A stretch of DNA of 49,431 nt, from NCBI RefSeq assembly GCF_017874615.1, contig NZ_JAGIKV010000038.1, forward strand, positions 1-49,431, given 5' to 3'. The translations under genes and the position numbers were made by a program. Position 1 is the stretch's first letter. Every line of letters starts with the position of its first letter. The notes under the pieces were generated by a model that saw only the letters and a program-made list of their open reading frames with translations, searched no databases and had not been told where the DNA came from. Origin of the DNA: Paenibacillus xylanexedens. GTDB lineage: Bacteria; Bacillota; Bacilli; Paenibacillales; Paenibacillaceae. Positions 40,774-49,376 of this stretch are shown one piece after another.

Positions 40774-40836
40774 AAAAAAAACCGCCTGTACCCAAGCGGA
40801 AGGAGATTATCCTCCACTTGAATAACAAACGGTTTG
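40774..40836 (-). terminator. Terminator after the lipoprotein gene
   Basis: AAACCG/CGGTTT with an inner CAAG...CTTG arm and GGAG/CTCC hairpin. Eight T follow on the minus strand. Confidence 0.75.
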
Positions 40837-40853
40837 ATTTGAACTCAGCGAGA

Positions 40854-41948
40854 TTAGTATCCGTATGAAGCGTTCATCAATTCTTCGAACTCTTGCATAG
40901 TAATTACGTCATCGCCAGTAGGGATGTTGATTTTGAATGCTGCTTTTTCATTAATCTTGGTGTACGTATTGGAACCGGTAAATGCCAATTTCACTTCGTC
41001 TTTTGTACCTTCTGGCTTGATCAGCACATCAGCGACCATCTTTTGATATACAGGGAAGTCGTTTTTGTCCAATGCGAAATCGATGTTGAATTGGTTGATT
41101 GTCAGAACATCTTTCAATTTATCCAAGTCTTTAGCCATTTCAGCCTGATCTGCTTCAGTGATCTTCAGATCTTCTTTAGCTTTGTCGATATCAGCCTGAT
41201 CCATTTGCAGCATTTCACGATATTCCTCTTTGGACAGAATATCCAATACTTTAGGCATAGCTTTTGTTACCAGTACAGTAACTGCTTCTTTAACATTGTC
41301 ATTATTCACCGAGAATTGTACAACCTGCTTCGCATCTACACCTTCAGGAAGTTTTGCATCTTTGGTGTCTAGATTTTTGAAGAATTTAGCTTGATCGTAC
41401 TCGCTCAGCACTGCGTCCATAACTTCGTTGCTCAGCTTTTGCGTTTTGGCTGCGTCCATAGCATCAGGGTTCCATTCTGTACCCTCTTGCTCAGCCAGTT
41501 CTTTCAGGTCCAGCTCAAGGAACTTGTTAACAACATTCTCCGGAATCGGGAAGAACGGAATATTCGGCACTTTCACATAGAGTTTCTCTGCCGTCATCAC
41601 CATTGGGATGTTAAAGGTCATACCCATGTCGCCTTTAAGCTCGATGCCAAGAGTCATCTCGGTCTGCATTGGCTCACTTTGGTATACACCTGTTACATTC
41701 AACTGAGCATCCTTCAGCATGCTCATAAACTGAGTCATAGTAGGATCAGTTTGTGAAGCATCCCCAGGTTTATAGCTCAATTCATTAATAGTGAAATTAG
41801 AACTCATTTCATACGAAGTCAATTTGGAAGCATTGGCCGCAGCCGTCTTCAATGCCTCTTTTGGTTCCTGCTTGCTGCTACATGCTGTTAATGCCATAGA
41901 TACGGTCAACAGCAACGTGAGAAGAAGCGCCCCCATACGTTTAGTCAT
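40854..41948 (-). CDS. Secreted lipoprotein of unknown function
   Basis: A 364-residue lipoprotein with a type II signal sequence (MTKRMGALLLTLLLTVSMALTAC, lipobox LTAC) and then an acidic, Lys/Asp/Glu-rich mature chain. The mature part contains periodic alpha/beta segments (TYEMSSNFTINELSY near the start, NIDFALDKNDFP and ADVLIKPEGTKDEVKLAFTGSNTYTKIN near the end). This general pattern resembles LppX/LolA-like or DUF6612-type lipoproteins, but I cannot assign it. AGAGGAGAG precedes the ATG at 41948; the longer frame adds 51 implausible residues. Confidence 0.8.
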   Translation of the reverse strand: MTKRMGALLLTLLLTVSMALTACSSKQEPKEALKTAAANASKLTSYEMSSNFTINELSYKPGDASQTDPTMTQFMSMLKDAQLNVTGVYQSEPMQTEMTLGIELKGDMGMTFNIPMVMTAEKLYVKVPNIPFFPIPENVVNKFLELDLKELAEQEGTEWNPDAMDAAKTQKLSNEVMDAVLSEYDQAKFFKNLDTKDAKLPEGVDAKQVVQFSVNNDNVKEAVTVLVTKAMPKVLDILSKEEYREMLQMDQADIDKAKEDLKITEADQAEMAKDLDKLKDVLTINQFNIDFALDKNDFPVYQKMVADVLIKPEGTKDEVKLAFTGSNTYTKINEKAAFKINIPTGDDVITMQEFEELMNASYGY

Positions 41949-42130
41949 TTGTTTCTCTCCTCTCGTGATAACCCCAAAAAAAAGTAATTCAATATCAATG
42001 ATATACCATATCACCAGATACCGAAACCTAATTTGGGAAAAATGTGATCTTTCCTCTTTAAAATGGCTACAAAGACCTATGTCAGCTTTGGGAATAAGCA
42101 TGTGCCTGTCTTTATATATGTATGAATACG

Positions 42131-42168
42131 CAAAAGCCCCTTGTTAGGTAACAAGGGACTTTTGCGTG
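42131..42168. terminator. Symmetric terminator after the small spore operon
   Basis: GCAAAAGTCCCTTGTTA pairs with TAACAAGGGGCTTTTGC over a very short loop (one G-U pair); it lies right after the sspP-like gene. Confidence 0.65.
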
Positions 42169-42183
42169 AATCTGTTTCTTCTA

Positions 42184-42336
42184 TTAACCTTGAGGATTCA
42201 AATGATCCACATGATTTTGATTTTTTACTTTTTTGGAACCGGATAATGGTTCCTGCATGGAAGAGCGTTTGGATGAATGACGATGCTGTTCGGATGCTTG
42301 CGCTTCCGGTACGGGAATTGTTTTTGGTTTGCTCAT
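42184..42336 (-). CDS. sspP: Small acid-soluble spore protein P-like
   Basis: A 50-residue basic protein too short for most gene callers. Residues 28-43 (MQEPLSGSKKVKNQNH) closely follow the pattern of B. subtilis SspP (a proline, PLxGSKKVKNRNH core). The first part is Ser/His-rich. SspP-type proteins are made in the forespore and packed in the spore core. GAGGGGG lies eight bases before the ATG, and two stop codons in a row close it. It is the last gene of a three-gene minus-strand group. Confidence 0.75.
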   Translation of the reverse strand: MSKPKTIPVPEAQASEQHRHSSKRSSMQEPLSGSKKVKNQNHVDHLNPQG

Positions 42337-42357
42337 ATTATTGCCCCCTCATCATTG

Positions 42358-42534
42358 TTAGGAATGGGATGGGTCCCTATCTTCCGTTTTGTCATGATTC
42401 AGTGCATCCTGATGACGGCGATCATTAATATCTTGCTGAATTTGCTGGGCATGATGACTGTTTACGGCAGGCTGCTCCAGATCATCGACTACACTCTGCA
42501 GGTTTTTGTCTACTCCCGCTTTGGCTTTAGTCAA
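42358..42534 (-). CDS. Hypothetical small hydrophilic protein, 58 residues
   Basis: I do not recognise this protein. It starts at TTG, nine bases after AAGGAGTGA, and reads MTKAKAGVDKNLQSVVDDLE onward. It is very hydrophilic, Gln/His/Asp-rich (HHAQQIQQDINDRRHQD), with no cysteine or membrane segment. It lies 21 bases upstream of the sspP-like gene, whose ribosome-binding site follows its stop, and 29 bases after the 112-residue gene, so all three should share a transcript. A spore role is inferred from the neighbour only. Confidence 0.55.
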   Translation of the reverse strand: MTKAKAGVDKNLQSVVDDLEQPAVNSHHAQQIQQDINDRRHQDALNHDKTEDRDPSHS

Positions 42535-42563
42535 TTGAGTTCACTCCTTCAGATTTCAGGCTA

Positions 42564-42902
42564 TTATCTCGTCTGGGATTGTAACGACTGGGCGCATTCA
42601 TGAATGTGCCGTGTATAATCGTGAGCCAGTTCCTGAATCGGTTCTGTACGCTCATCCGTCGTTCGTCCATCCCGTTCCACATCAATCAGCTGTACGCTGA
42701 CTTCACGGGAATCGACATATGCACATTTGAAATCAAAAGAGTACATCTCGTGCCCTGCTGTAGCAATGTGTATCCGAATCGCCTGCTGATCGGCTTCATC
42801 GGCCATTACCTGAGCCTGGTCTCCAACATTCAGGACTTGAGGCAAACGTTCTTGCCAAGCCCCTACAAGCTCTGTCTGATCGATGTTTAACTCGCGGTTC
42901 AT
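42564..42902 (-). CDS. Hypothetical protein, 112 residues
   Basis: I cannot name this protein. The frame beginning MNRELNIDQTELVGAW has GGAGGTGG eight bases upstream; an open extension of 46 codons was dropped. It has an amphipathic N-terminal part, a beta-rich middle (MYSFDFKCAYVDSREVSVQLIDVERDGR) and a helical, His-containing tail. It is the first gene of the small operon that ends in the sspP-like gene. No promoter class could be assigned with confidence. Confidence 0.65.
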   Translation of the reverse strand: MNRELNIDQTELVGAWQERLPQVLNVGDQAQVMADEADQQAIRIHIATAGHEMYSFDFKCAYVDSREVSVQLIDVERDGRTTDERTEPIQELAHDYTRHIHECAQSLQSQTR

Positions 42903-43044
42903 CTTACCACCTCCACTCTTATAAAGTGCGGCGATGAAGATGTTTTTATACATATTAGCCTTATTCAAAATATAAAGTTGTACTGAGCAACGTATACATC
43001 GGTCACCAACCTGTATGCTCACTACGCTGGACAAACTCACAACG

Positions 43045-43079
43045 CAAAAAAGGACCCGAGCGAGATCGCTCGAATCCTT
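43045..43079 (-). terminator. Terminator after tRNA-Ser
   Basis: AAGGATTCGAGCGA pairs with TCGCTCGGGTCCTT (two G-U pairs) and is followed by TTTT on the minus strand. Confidence 0.85.
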
Positions 43080-43094
43080 GTTATAAGTGTAATA

Positions 43095-43183
43095 TGGCGG
43101 AGAGGGTGGGATTCGAACCCACGTGGAGTTGCCCCCTAACGGTTTTCAAGACCGCCCCGTTATGACCGCTTCGGTACCTCTCC
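43095..43183 (-). tRNA. tRNA-Ser (anticodon TGA)
   Basis: On the minus strand an 89-base tRNA starts GGAGAGG and ends CCTCTCC-G-CCA with the CCA encoded. It has a long variable arm (class II) as expected for serine. The anticodon TGA (43146-43148) lies in the loop CTTGAAA, and the T-arm GGTTCGAATCC is perfect. It is followed by a terminator. The same tRNA lies next to serS in B. subtilis. Confidence 0.97.
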
Positions 43184-43303
43184 AGGGAAATTAACTTTTA
43201 TAAACTTGCCACAAAAAGTATCATACCACATCTCGACATTATAATGCAACTTTTTTATATGAAAATTGATGATCCCTTATCAGACAACTGCCTCAGTTAT
43301 ACA

Positions 43304-43339
43304 AAACACTCCAATCCGCCATTCCGAAATGACGGATTG
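43304..43339 (-). terminator. Terminator-like hairpin after serS
   Basis: A 12-bp stem, CAATCCGTCATT/AATGGCGGATTG (one G-U pair), with a tetraloop and a loose T-rich tail (GAGTGTTTTG) on the minus strand. Confidence 0.6.
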
Positions 43340-43381
43340 AATTTGTATTCCCCTTGATGAGGATGGTTAGCTAACTCTTAC

Positions 43382-44665
43382 TTAAGAGCGACGTGCAATC
43401 ACACTTGCACCGCCCATATAAGGACGCAATGCTTCAGGAATGACAACCGTACCATCTTCCTGTTGATAGTTCTCCAGGATAGCGGCTACCGTCCGTCCAA
43501 CAGCCAATCCTGATCCGTTCAATGTATGAACAAATTCCGGTTTCGCTTTTGGTTCTCTGCGGAAACGGATATTGGCACGACGTGCCTGGAAGTCCTCACA
43601 GTTGGAGCACGAAGAAATCTCACGATAGGTATTGCTCTCAGGCAACCATACTTCAATATCATACGTTTTAGCTGAGGTGAAGCCCATATCTGCCGTGCAC
43701 AATGTCAGGACGCGATACGGCAAGCCCAACAATTGAAGAACACGCTCCGCATTTTGAGTCATTTGCTCCAGCTCTTCATACGAAGTCTCCGGAGTAGAGA
43801 GCTTGAGCAGCTCTACTTTGTTGAATTGATGCTGACGAATCAAGCCGCGTGTATCCCGTCCAGCCGAACCGGCTTCAGAACGGAAACAAGAGCTGTATGC
43901 CACAAAATGCTTCGGCAATTGATCTACATTCAGAATCTCTTCGCGATGATAGTTCGTTACCGGAACTTCAGCAGTAGGGATCAGATAATATTCGGTATCT
44001 TTCAACTTGAACAGGTCTTCTTCGAACTTAGGCAGTTGACCTGTTCCAAACAAGCTGTCCCGATTAACGATGTATGGAGGCAGAATCTCTTCATATCCAT
44101 GTTGATCGCTGTGCAGATCCATCATGAAGTTAATCAATGCACGTTCCAGACGTGCGCCCAGACCTTTATAAAAGGTAAAACGGGAACCTGTTACTTTGGC
44201 AGCCGCTTCAAAATCAAGAATATCGAGATCCTGCGCAATTTCCCAGTGTGCTTTTGGTGCAAAAGTAAATGACTTCGGCTCTTCCCAACGACGAATCTCA
44301 ACATTGTCGTCTTCAGAAGCTCCAATAGGTACACTTTCGTTAGGAATGTTCGGAATCGCCATTGTGAGATCATTGATCTTCACTTCCAGTTCCCGAACTT
44401 CCTCGTCCATGGCTTTGATTCGATCAGAGACTTCACGCATCTCCACAATCAGATCATCAGCGTTCTCACGATTCTTCTTCAGTCTAGCAACTTCTGCGGA
44501 AACTGTATTTCGACGGCTCTTCAGCGTTTCACTCTCTTGAAGCAATTCCCGACGCTTAGCATCCATCTCGGTAAATCCAGCGATAAGATCCAGCGATTTG
44601 CCACGTTTAGTCAATGCTTCTTCTACACGTGCATACTCATTCCGCAATATTTTCACATCAAGCAC
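43382..44665 (-). CDS. serS: Serine--tRNA ligase
   Basis: A class II synthetase of 427 residues. The N-terminal antiparallel coiled-coil arm (about 30-100, rich in Glu/Arg/Lys) holds the long variable arm of tRNA-Ser. The catalytic core has motif 2 (FRSEAGSAGRDTRGLIRQHQFNKVE) and motif 3 (GSGLAVGRTVAAILENYQ). GTG at 44665 has TAGGAGGGG upstream. It follows pdxT after 273 bases in which I found no intact T-box. It lies beside its cognate tRNA gene. Confidence 0.97.
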   Translation of the reverse strand: MLDVKILRNEYARVEEALTKRGKSLDLIAGFTEMDAKRRELLQESETLKSRRNTVSAEVARLKKNRENADDLIVEMREVSDRIKAMDEEVRELEVKINDLTMAIPNIPNESVPIGASEDDNVEIRRWEEPKSFTFAPKAHWEIAQDLDILDFEAAAKVTGSRFTFYKGLGARLERALINFMMDLHSDQHGYEEILPPYIVNRDSLFGTGQLPKFEEDLFKLKDTEYYLIPTAEVPVTNYHREEILNVDQLPKHFVAYSSCFRSEAGSAGRDTRGLIRQHQFNKVELLKLSTPETSYEELEQMTQNAERVLQLLGLPYRVLTLCTADMGFTSAKTYDIEVWLPESNTYREISSCSNCEDFQARRANIRFRREPKAKPEFVHTLNGSGLAVGRTVAAILENYQQEDGTVVIPEALRPYMGGASVIARRS

Positions 44666-44938
44666 GATATACCCCTCCTAAATAACCTCACAACGTGAAG
44701 CCTTATGTTAAATCCATTCTCAAAACTCTACTGTATACACCTTACTATATACTTATCGGAACCTGTAACCCAAAAAACAACCTATATCCCCCTTGTCACC
44801 CTCCGCTGCGATTCCCGCTATGAAGCAGATACAGGCAACATTAGGCATCCGTTCAGATGCAACTGCCAACCAGTGGCCTTACACGGCTTCTGGTGAAGTG
44901 ATCCGATGACCGGGAGATCATAGGTTGTACATCATGCA
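44666..44938 (-). other. Gap between pdxT and serS
   Basis: This 273-base stretch has no gene. It contains a hairpin after pdxT (ACCAG...CTGGT) without a T-run. A sequence GGAGGGTGACAAGGGGG distantly recalls a T-box core but lacks the UGGN bulge needed to bind tRNA. I therefore assign no regulator. Confidence 0.4.
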
Positions 44939-45529
44939 TTATTTAGAGTCTACCTTGTGTTTGTAGGATCTGGCCATGTCTACAAAATAAGTATGTAGAC
45001 GATAGTCATCCGTCAATTCCGGATGGTAGGAGCAAGCCAACAAATGTCCCTGACGAGCCGTAACAATCTCATCCTTGTATGTGGAGAGAACCTCCACCTG
45101 GTCTCCGACACTCTCGATCAAGGGTGCCCGTATAAATACAGCCCTTACCGTTTCCTCAATGCCTTTGACTGGCAAATCCGTCTCAAAACTTTCTCTCTGC
45201 CGTCCAAATGCATTTCGGGATACAGTCATATCCATTAGCTCCAAATGAGCTTCTTCTTGCCCTGCAATGTGTTTAGCCATAACGATCAAGCCAGCACAGG
45301 TACCAAATACCGGTTTGCCCTCAGCAGCAAACGCCCGAATGGCATCCATAAACCCATACTTGCGCATCAGTTTACCAATCGTCGTGCTTTCCCCGCCAGG
45401 AAGGATAAGACCATCCAAGTCCTCCAATTGCTGAACCTGCTTGATAGCTATACCTTCTGCTCCAGCACGTTCAATACTTCGAATATGCTCTGTGACAGCT
45501 CCTTGAAGTGCTAAAACGCCGATCTTCAT
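44939..45529 (-). CDS. pdxT: Pyridoxal 5'-phosphate synthase glutaminase subunit
   Basis: A 196-residue class I glutaminase that supplies ammonia to PdxS for vitamin B6 synthesis. The triad is intact: C78 (VFGTCAGL), H169 and E171 (YHPEL). The oxyanion region is LILPGGESTTIGK. By itself PdxT is nearly inactive; it must dock on the PdxS dodecamer. The partner gene normally lies directly upstream, but here only a likely last-codons remnant is found (45548-45571). AAGGGG lies 8-12 bases before the ATG. Confidence 0.95.
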   Translation of the reverse strand: MKIGVLALQGAVTEHIRSIERAGAEGIAIKQVQQLEDLDGLILPGGESTTIGKLMRKYGFMDAIRAFAAEGKPVFGTCAGLIVMAKHIAGQEEAHLELMDMTVSRNAFGRQRESFETDLPVKGIEETVRAVFIRAPLIESVGDQVEVLSTYKDEIVTARQGHLLACSYHPELTDDYRLHTYFVDMARSYKHKVDSK

Positions 45530-45547
45530 ACGCTCATTCCCCTTCTC

Positions 45548-45571
45548 TTACCAGCCACGATCTTGCATACG
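45548..45571 (-). pseudogene. pdxS: Remnant of the 3' end of pdxS
   Basis: In the frame that ends 18 bases before pdxT, the minus strand reads RMQDRGW-stop. This is the C-terminal heptapeptide pattern of PdxS (RMQERGW in B. subtilis), at the spacing usual for pdxS-pdxT. Immediately upstream the frame no longer resembles PdxS (residues FVY, then a promoter-like sequence), so roughly 290 codons are missing. Nothing else in the window encodes PdxS. Either the gene was deleted or the assembly is collapsed here. Confidence 0.6.
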
Positions 45572-45581
45572 GTAAACGAAC

Positions 45582-45611
45582 ATTGTACTTTTTTACTTCA
45601 TCATACGTGAA
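45582..45611 (-). promoter_or_regulatory. Candidate promoter before the pdxS remnant and pdxT
   Basis: TTCACG (45606-45611), 18 bases, TACAAT (45582-45587) on the minus strand. A second candidate lies just upstream: TTGTAT (45647-45652), 17 bases, TAAAAT (45624-45629). One may be the original pdxST promoter. Confidence 0.5.
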
Positions 45612-45746
45612 TTCTAACTTGATATTTTACCGGAAAAAATGTAAATATACAATCCATCCGGTCGGAATAACTTGTATTTTGTCAAGGATATGACCATGTG
45701 AGCATTAAAATCATGATCATACTCTTTCCATGAAGTTTGTTATGGA

Positions 45747-47135
45747 CTAAAACAGGTTTTTAATCCCGTCAAAAAGATCCACAAAGAAATCCTTCACAGC
45801 ACGGAAGAACAAACGGAACCATCCGCCTTTTTCAGCCTCTTCAGCAGTGATCAAGTTCACTGTTTTTTCCTGTGGCTCAATTCCCTCTGCTTTATACGTG
45901 TACGTTACCGTACCAACCTTCGTACCTGCCTTGAGTGGTGCTACCAACTTGTCAGCCTCAGTTACGTTAGCTTTGAACGTCACATCCAGGTTCTGAGTAC
46001 CTTTGGGAACAACGAAACTTACCGCATTATCTGTTACAACAGGAACGGTTGTTTCTTTCCCTTTTTTCAAAGGTACCGCCTCCCAGCCCGTCACTTTGGT
46101 CTTGCCTGCGACAGCCTGTTTCACTTCAAAGTTGTTAAATCCATAGTCCAATACCTTTTTAGTTTCTCTGAAACGTGCGGATTCCGAATCTGTGCCCATA
46201 ACAACACTAATTAGACGCATACCGTTACGTTCTGCTGTACCTGTAAAGTTATTACCTGCGTTCGTGGTATGGCCTGTTTTCATTCCATCCAGACCTTCAT
46301 AGGCATAGCTTTTGAAATTGGTTATATTTTTATTCGCTTCCAGCATCCAGTTGTAATTGATAATTGGAGCTTTATCATTGGGACGGAACTTGTAGGATTG
46401 AATCGTTGTAAATTCTGTGTAGTCCGGGTGATCCATAATGATATATCTGCACAGAATCGCAGCATCCAGAGCGGACATTACTGTTTCTTTATCTTCAGCT
46501 GGACGGAAGTCGGCAGGCATATCTGCTCGATCGAGACCCGAAGAGTTAATGAAGAACGTATCCTTCATGCCCATACGCTTCGCTTCATCATTCATCATTT
46601 TCACGAAAGCTTCTTCCGAACCCGCAACATACTCAGCCAAAGCAACCGTAGCATCATTGGCAGAGCCAACAGCCATAGCAATATAAAGATCCTTAACTGT
46701 GTGCTCGTCACCTTCCGCCAGGAAGATACGTGATCCGACACTTTGTGCAGCATTCTTTTTAACAGGTACAATATCGTCCCAGCCAAATTTCCCTTGTTTG
46801 ACTTGTTCTGCGACAATGTACTCTGTCATCATCTTGGTCATACTGGCAGGTGGCATCGCTTTATCCGCATCAACAGACAGTAGAATCTGCCCTGTTGAAG
46901 CCTCCATTAGCACCGCTGATCTAACTTCAAGCCCAAGCGAGTCTACCCCAGGCACCTGTACAGCTTTCTCCGTCTTCGTTGTTGTTGCCGCAGCAGTCAG
47001 AACCTGACCGGAGTTGTCCGCAGCAGCCATGACCGGCATTACTGCAGACATGCAAAGCATGTTAATTAGCATTACCGAGGCTACGCTCTTTTTGAGCATT
47101 TGGCGTTTCTTTTTATTCATGTGTTTGGCTTTCAA
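45747..47135 (-). CDS. dacA: D-alanyl-D-alanine carboxypeptidase (PBP5 type)
   Basis: A 462-residue low-molecular-weight penicillin-binding protein that trims the terminal D-Ala from murein side chains. A signal peptide ends near residue 37 (MPVMAA). The serine-peptidase motifs are S98-x-x-K101 (ASMTK), S158-A-N160 (GSAND) and K286-T-G (DGMKTGHT). A PBP5 C-terminal beta domain and an amphipathic membrane-anchoring helix at the end (FFRAVKDFFVDLFDGIKNLF) follow. TTG at 47135, nine bases after AAGGGAG, is preferred; ATG at 47120 is the alternative. It lies between guaB and pdxT, as in B. subtilis. Confidence 0.95.
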   Translation of the reverse strand: MKAKHMNKKKRQMLKKSVASVMLINMLCMSAVMPVMAAADNSGQVLTAAATTTKTEKAVQVPGVDSLGLEVRSAVLMEASTGQILLSVDADKAMPPASMTKMMTEYIVAEQVKQGKFGWDDIVPVKKNAAQSVGSRIFLAEGDEHTVKDLYIAMAVGSANDATVALAEYVAGSEEAFVKMMNDEAKRMGMKDTFFINSSGLDRADMPADFRPAEDKETVMSALDAAILCRYIIMDHPDYTEFTTIQSYKFRPNDKAPIINYNWMLEANKNITNFKSYAYEGLDGMKTGHTTNAGNNFTGTAERNGMRLISVVMGTDSESARFRETKKVLDYGFNNFEVKQAVAGKTKVTGWEAVPLKKGKETTVPVVTDNAVSFVVPKGTQNLDVTFKANVTEADKLVAPLKAGTKVGTVTYTYKAEGIEPQEKTVNLITAEEAEKGGWFRLFFRAVKDFFVDLFDGIKNLF

Positions 47136-47487
47136 TGATGAATACTCCCTTCGATCCAAAGCATTGTTAATTGCTTCAGTGCAGCTTATGCTGCGATTTT
47201 CTTGTTCCCTAACCTGCGTGTTTGATGTATGAGATGTATGCTATATGCGCTGTATCGAACGAGCAATATTATTGCTCCTAAAGTTCGTTATCGATTGTCA
47301 CTTAGTCCGCATTTTGCGAATGCTTATGTAAAAGGACGTCCGCGCTTCTGTTTAACTGGCAGCCTTGTCTGGCACTGCATTTGCTTTTCAAAACCATATT
47401 CATATATTCACGTCAAATAGCCGCCGCAACGCCTTAACCCACCCATGGATCGTCACCGCTTATTCTATTCTATCACAGGGGTATCTG
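47136..47487 (-). other. Gap between guaB terminator and dacA
   Basis: No gene is visible here. A perfect 17-base palindrome (GAGCAATATTATTGCTC, 47261-47277) lies about 125 bases before the dacA start and may be an operator or a hairpin. I could not place a convincing promoter. Confidence 0.4.
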
Positions 47488-47527
47488 CAAAAAAAGACAG
47501 ACCCGGTGAAAATCACCGAGTCTGTCC
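47488..47527 (-). terminator. Terminator after guaB
   Basis: A 14-bp stem with one G-U pair (47496-47509 with 47513-47526) is followed by seven T on the minus strand. Confidence 0.9.
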
Positions 47528-47551
47528 TGGAAATGATTAACTCTCTTCAGA

Positions 47552-49009
47552 TTACAACGAGTAGTTAGGTGCTTCTTTTGTGATCTGTACATCATGCGGA
47601 TGACTTTCGCGCAGTCCCGCACCTGTAATTCGGATAAAGCCTGTATCGTTACGAAGTTGCTCCAAGTTACTTGTACCACAGTATCCCATACCCGAACGCA
47701 GACCACCAATCAGTTGGTGGATCGTATCAGACAATGGTCCTTTGTAAGCGACACGACCTTCGATTCCTTCCGGAACCAGTTTCTTGTCATCATCTTGGAA
47801 GTAACGATCTTTACTACCTTGTTTCATTGCAGCCATTGAACCCATACCGCGGTATACTTTGTAGCTACGTCCTTGGAAGATTTCAGTTTCTCCCGGGCTT
47901 TCTGCTGTGCCGGCAAACAAACTTCCCAGCATCACCGCGTGTGCGCCTGCAGCCAGTGCCTTCGTAATTTCACCAGAATATTTAATTCCGCCATCGGCGA
48001 TAATCGGAACTCCATATTCGCGTGCCACTGTTGCACAATCGTAGACTGCAGTTACTTGAGGTACACCAATACCAGCGATAATACGTGTTGTACAAATCGA
48101 ACCTGGACCAATACCCACTTTGACTACCGAAGCCCCTGCTTCGATCAGGTCACGAGTGGCTGCGCCAGTAGCGACGTTACCTGCAACGATGGTCAGACTA
48201 GGGAAACGTTCACGAAGCTGACGTACAGCTTCAATGATATTGATGTGATGTCCGTGAGCCGAGTCTACCGTAATCAGGTCGACACCAGCTTGTACCAAAG
48301 CATCTGCACGTTCAAATGTATCTTTGGAAATACCAATCGCTGCACCAACCAACAAACGGCCTTGAGCATCTTTGGCTGCATGAGGGAATTGAATGGCTTT
48401 CTCGATATCTTTAATCGTGATAAGACCTTTCAACGTGTTTGACTCATCAACTAATGGAAGTTTTTCAATCTTGTGCTTCTGAAGGATACCTTCAGCTTCT
48501 TGTAGTGTAGTGCCTACAGGAGCGGTAACCAGATTCTCACGAGTCATGACTTCGCTAATTTTGATGTCGTAATCATGGATAAAACGCAAATCGCGGTTGG
48601 TCAAAATACCAACCAGCTTCTGATCTCCTTCAATAATAGGTACACCGGAGATCCGATATTTCGCCATTACTGCTTCCGCATCAGATACCAGATGATCTGC
48701 CGTAAGTGAGAACGGGTTTGTAATTACGCCACTCTCCGAACGCTTAACACGATCTACTTCTTCTGCCTGTTGTTCAACCGACATATTTTTATGAATAATA
48801 CCGATACCGCCTTCACGTGCAATGGCAATAGCCAATGTCGCTTCAGTTACCGTGTCCATACCCGCACTAATCAAAGGAATATTTAGCTTTACAGTATCGC
48901 TCAAACGAATAGATACATCTACTTCTTTAGGCAGTGTCTCGGATTTCCGTGGCACTAGCAATACATCATCAAAGGTGAGGCCTTCCTTACCAAATTTATC
49001 TTCCCACAC
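47552..49009 (-). CDS. guaB: Inosine-5'-monophosphate dehydrogenase
   Basis: A 485-residue NAD-dependent enzyme that converts IMP to XMP, the rate-limiting step to GMP. The TIM barrel is interrupted by a CBS-domain pair (about 95-205) that senses adenine and guanine nucleotides. The catalytic cysteine is C306 (GPGSICTTRII), and the flap includes the YRGMGSMAAM and ARG-type region. GTG at 49009 has AAGGAGG upstream. It is the first gene after the right-hand rRNA operon, with its own promoter and terminator. Confidence 0.97.
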   Translation of the reverse strand: MWEDKFGKEGLTFDDVLLVPRKSETLPKEVDVSIRLSDTVKLNIPLISAGMDTVTEATLAIAIAREGGIGIIHKNMSVEQQAEEVDRVKRSESGVITNPFSLTADHLVSDAEAVMAKYRISGVPIIEGDQKLVGILTNRDLRFIHDYDIKISEVMTRENLVTAPVGTTLQEAEGILQKHKIEKLPLVDESNTLKGLITIKDIEKAIQFPHAAKDAQGRLLVGAAIGISKDTFERADALVQAGVDLITVDSAHGHHINIIEAVRQLRERFPSLTIVAGNVATGAATRDLIEAGASVVKVGIGPGSICTTRIIAGIGVPQVTAVYDCATVAREYGVPIIADGGIKYSGEITKALAAGAHAVMLGSLFAGTAESPGETEIFQGRSYKVYRGMGSMAAMKQGSKDRYFQDDDKKLVPEGIEGRVAYKGPLSDTIHQLIGGLRSGMGYCGTSNLEQLRNDTGFIRITGAGLRESHPHDVQITKEAPNYSL

Positions 49010-49114
49010 GCAAGTGTTCCTCCTTATGTTTGCTCAGCTTTACGGTCCAAAACCCGAAGATTCCAGGCTGTATTTTATGCCGAAAATACGTTTTCTGAAA
49101 AATTTATTATTGCC

Positions 49115-49144
49115 ATCTTAGCAAAGCGATATTTAGACTGTCAA
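49115..49144 (-). promoter_or_regulatory. Sigma-A promoter of guaB
   Basis: A perfect TTGACA (49139-49144), 18 bases, TAAGAT (49115-49120) on the minus strand, with a leader of about 100 bases. No clear PurR box pair was found, and 49145-49337 shows no gene. Confidence 0.65.
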
Positions 49145-49337
49145 GGAAAAGTACTTGGTTATATCAGGTGTATTGCCTGATGAACACAACTGTTTTTCCA
49201 GAGCGGACAAGTCTAGGTATTACGCAAAAAAACGTCAATTCGTATCGAATAACGTTACCTGTATACATCCTATTGTGCTGATAAATTACCAAATTCAATC
49301 TGTATTTTAATCCCATACTGCATAATATAACTATATA

Positions 49338-49371
49338 ATAAAAACCACCACCGAATAACATCGGCAGTGGT
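49338..49371 (-). terminator. Terminator of the right-hand rRNA operon
   Basis: ACCACTGCCGA pairs with TCGGTGGTGGT (one G-U pair) and is followed by TTTTTATTA on the minus strand, five bases after the 5S end. Confidence 0.85.
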
Positions 49372-49376
49372 TCTTC

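Noticed and set aside
44666..44938. Possible T-box riboswitch before serS
   Set aside because: A stretch recalls AGGGTGG but lacks the UGGN bulge and no terminator/antiterminator pair was found.
47261..47277. Perfect palindrome before dacA as an operator
   Set aside because: One A+T-rich palindrome without a promoter or a known consensus is not enough to call a binding site; it is only noted.
49145..49337. PurR box pair upstream of guaB
   Set aside because: No convincing CGAA-type inverted pair could be found by eye.
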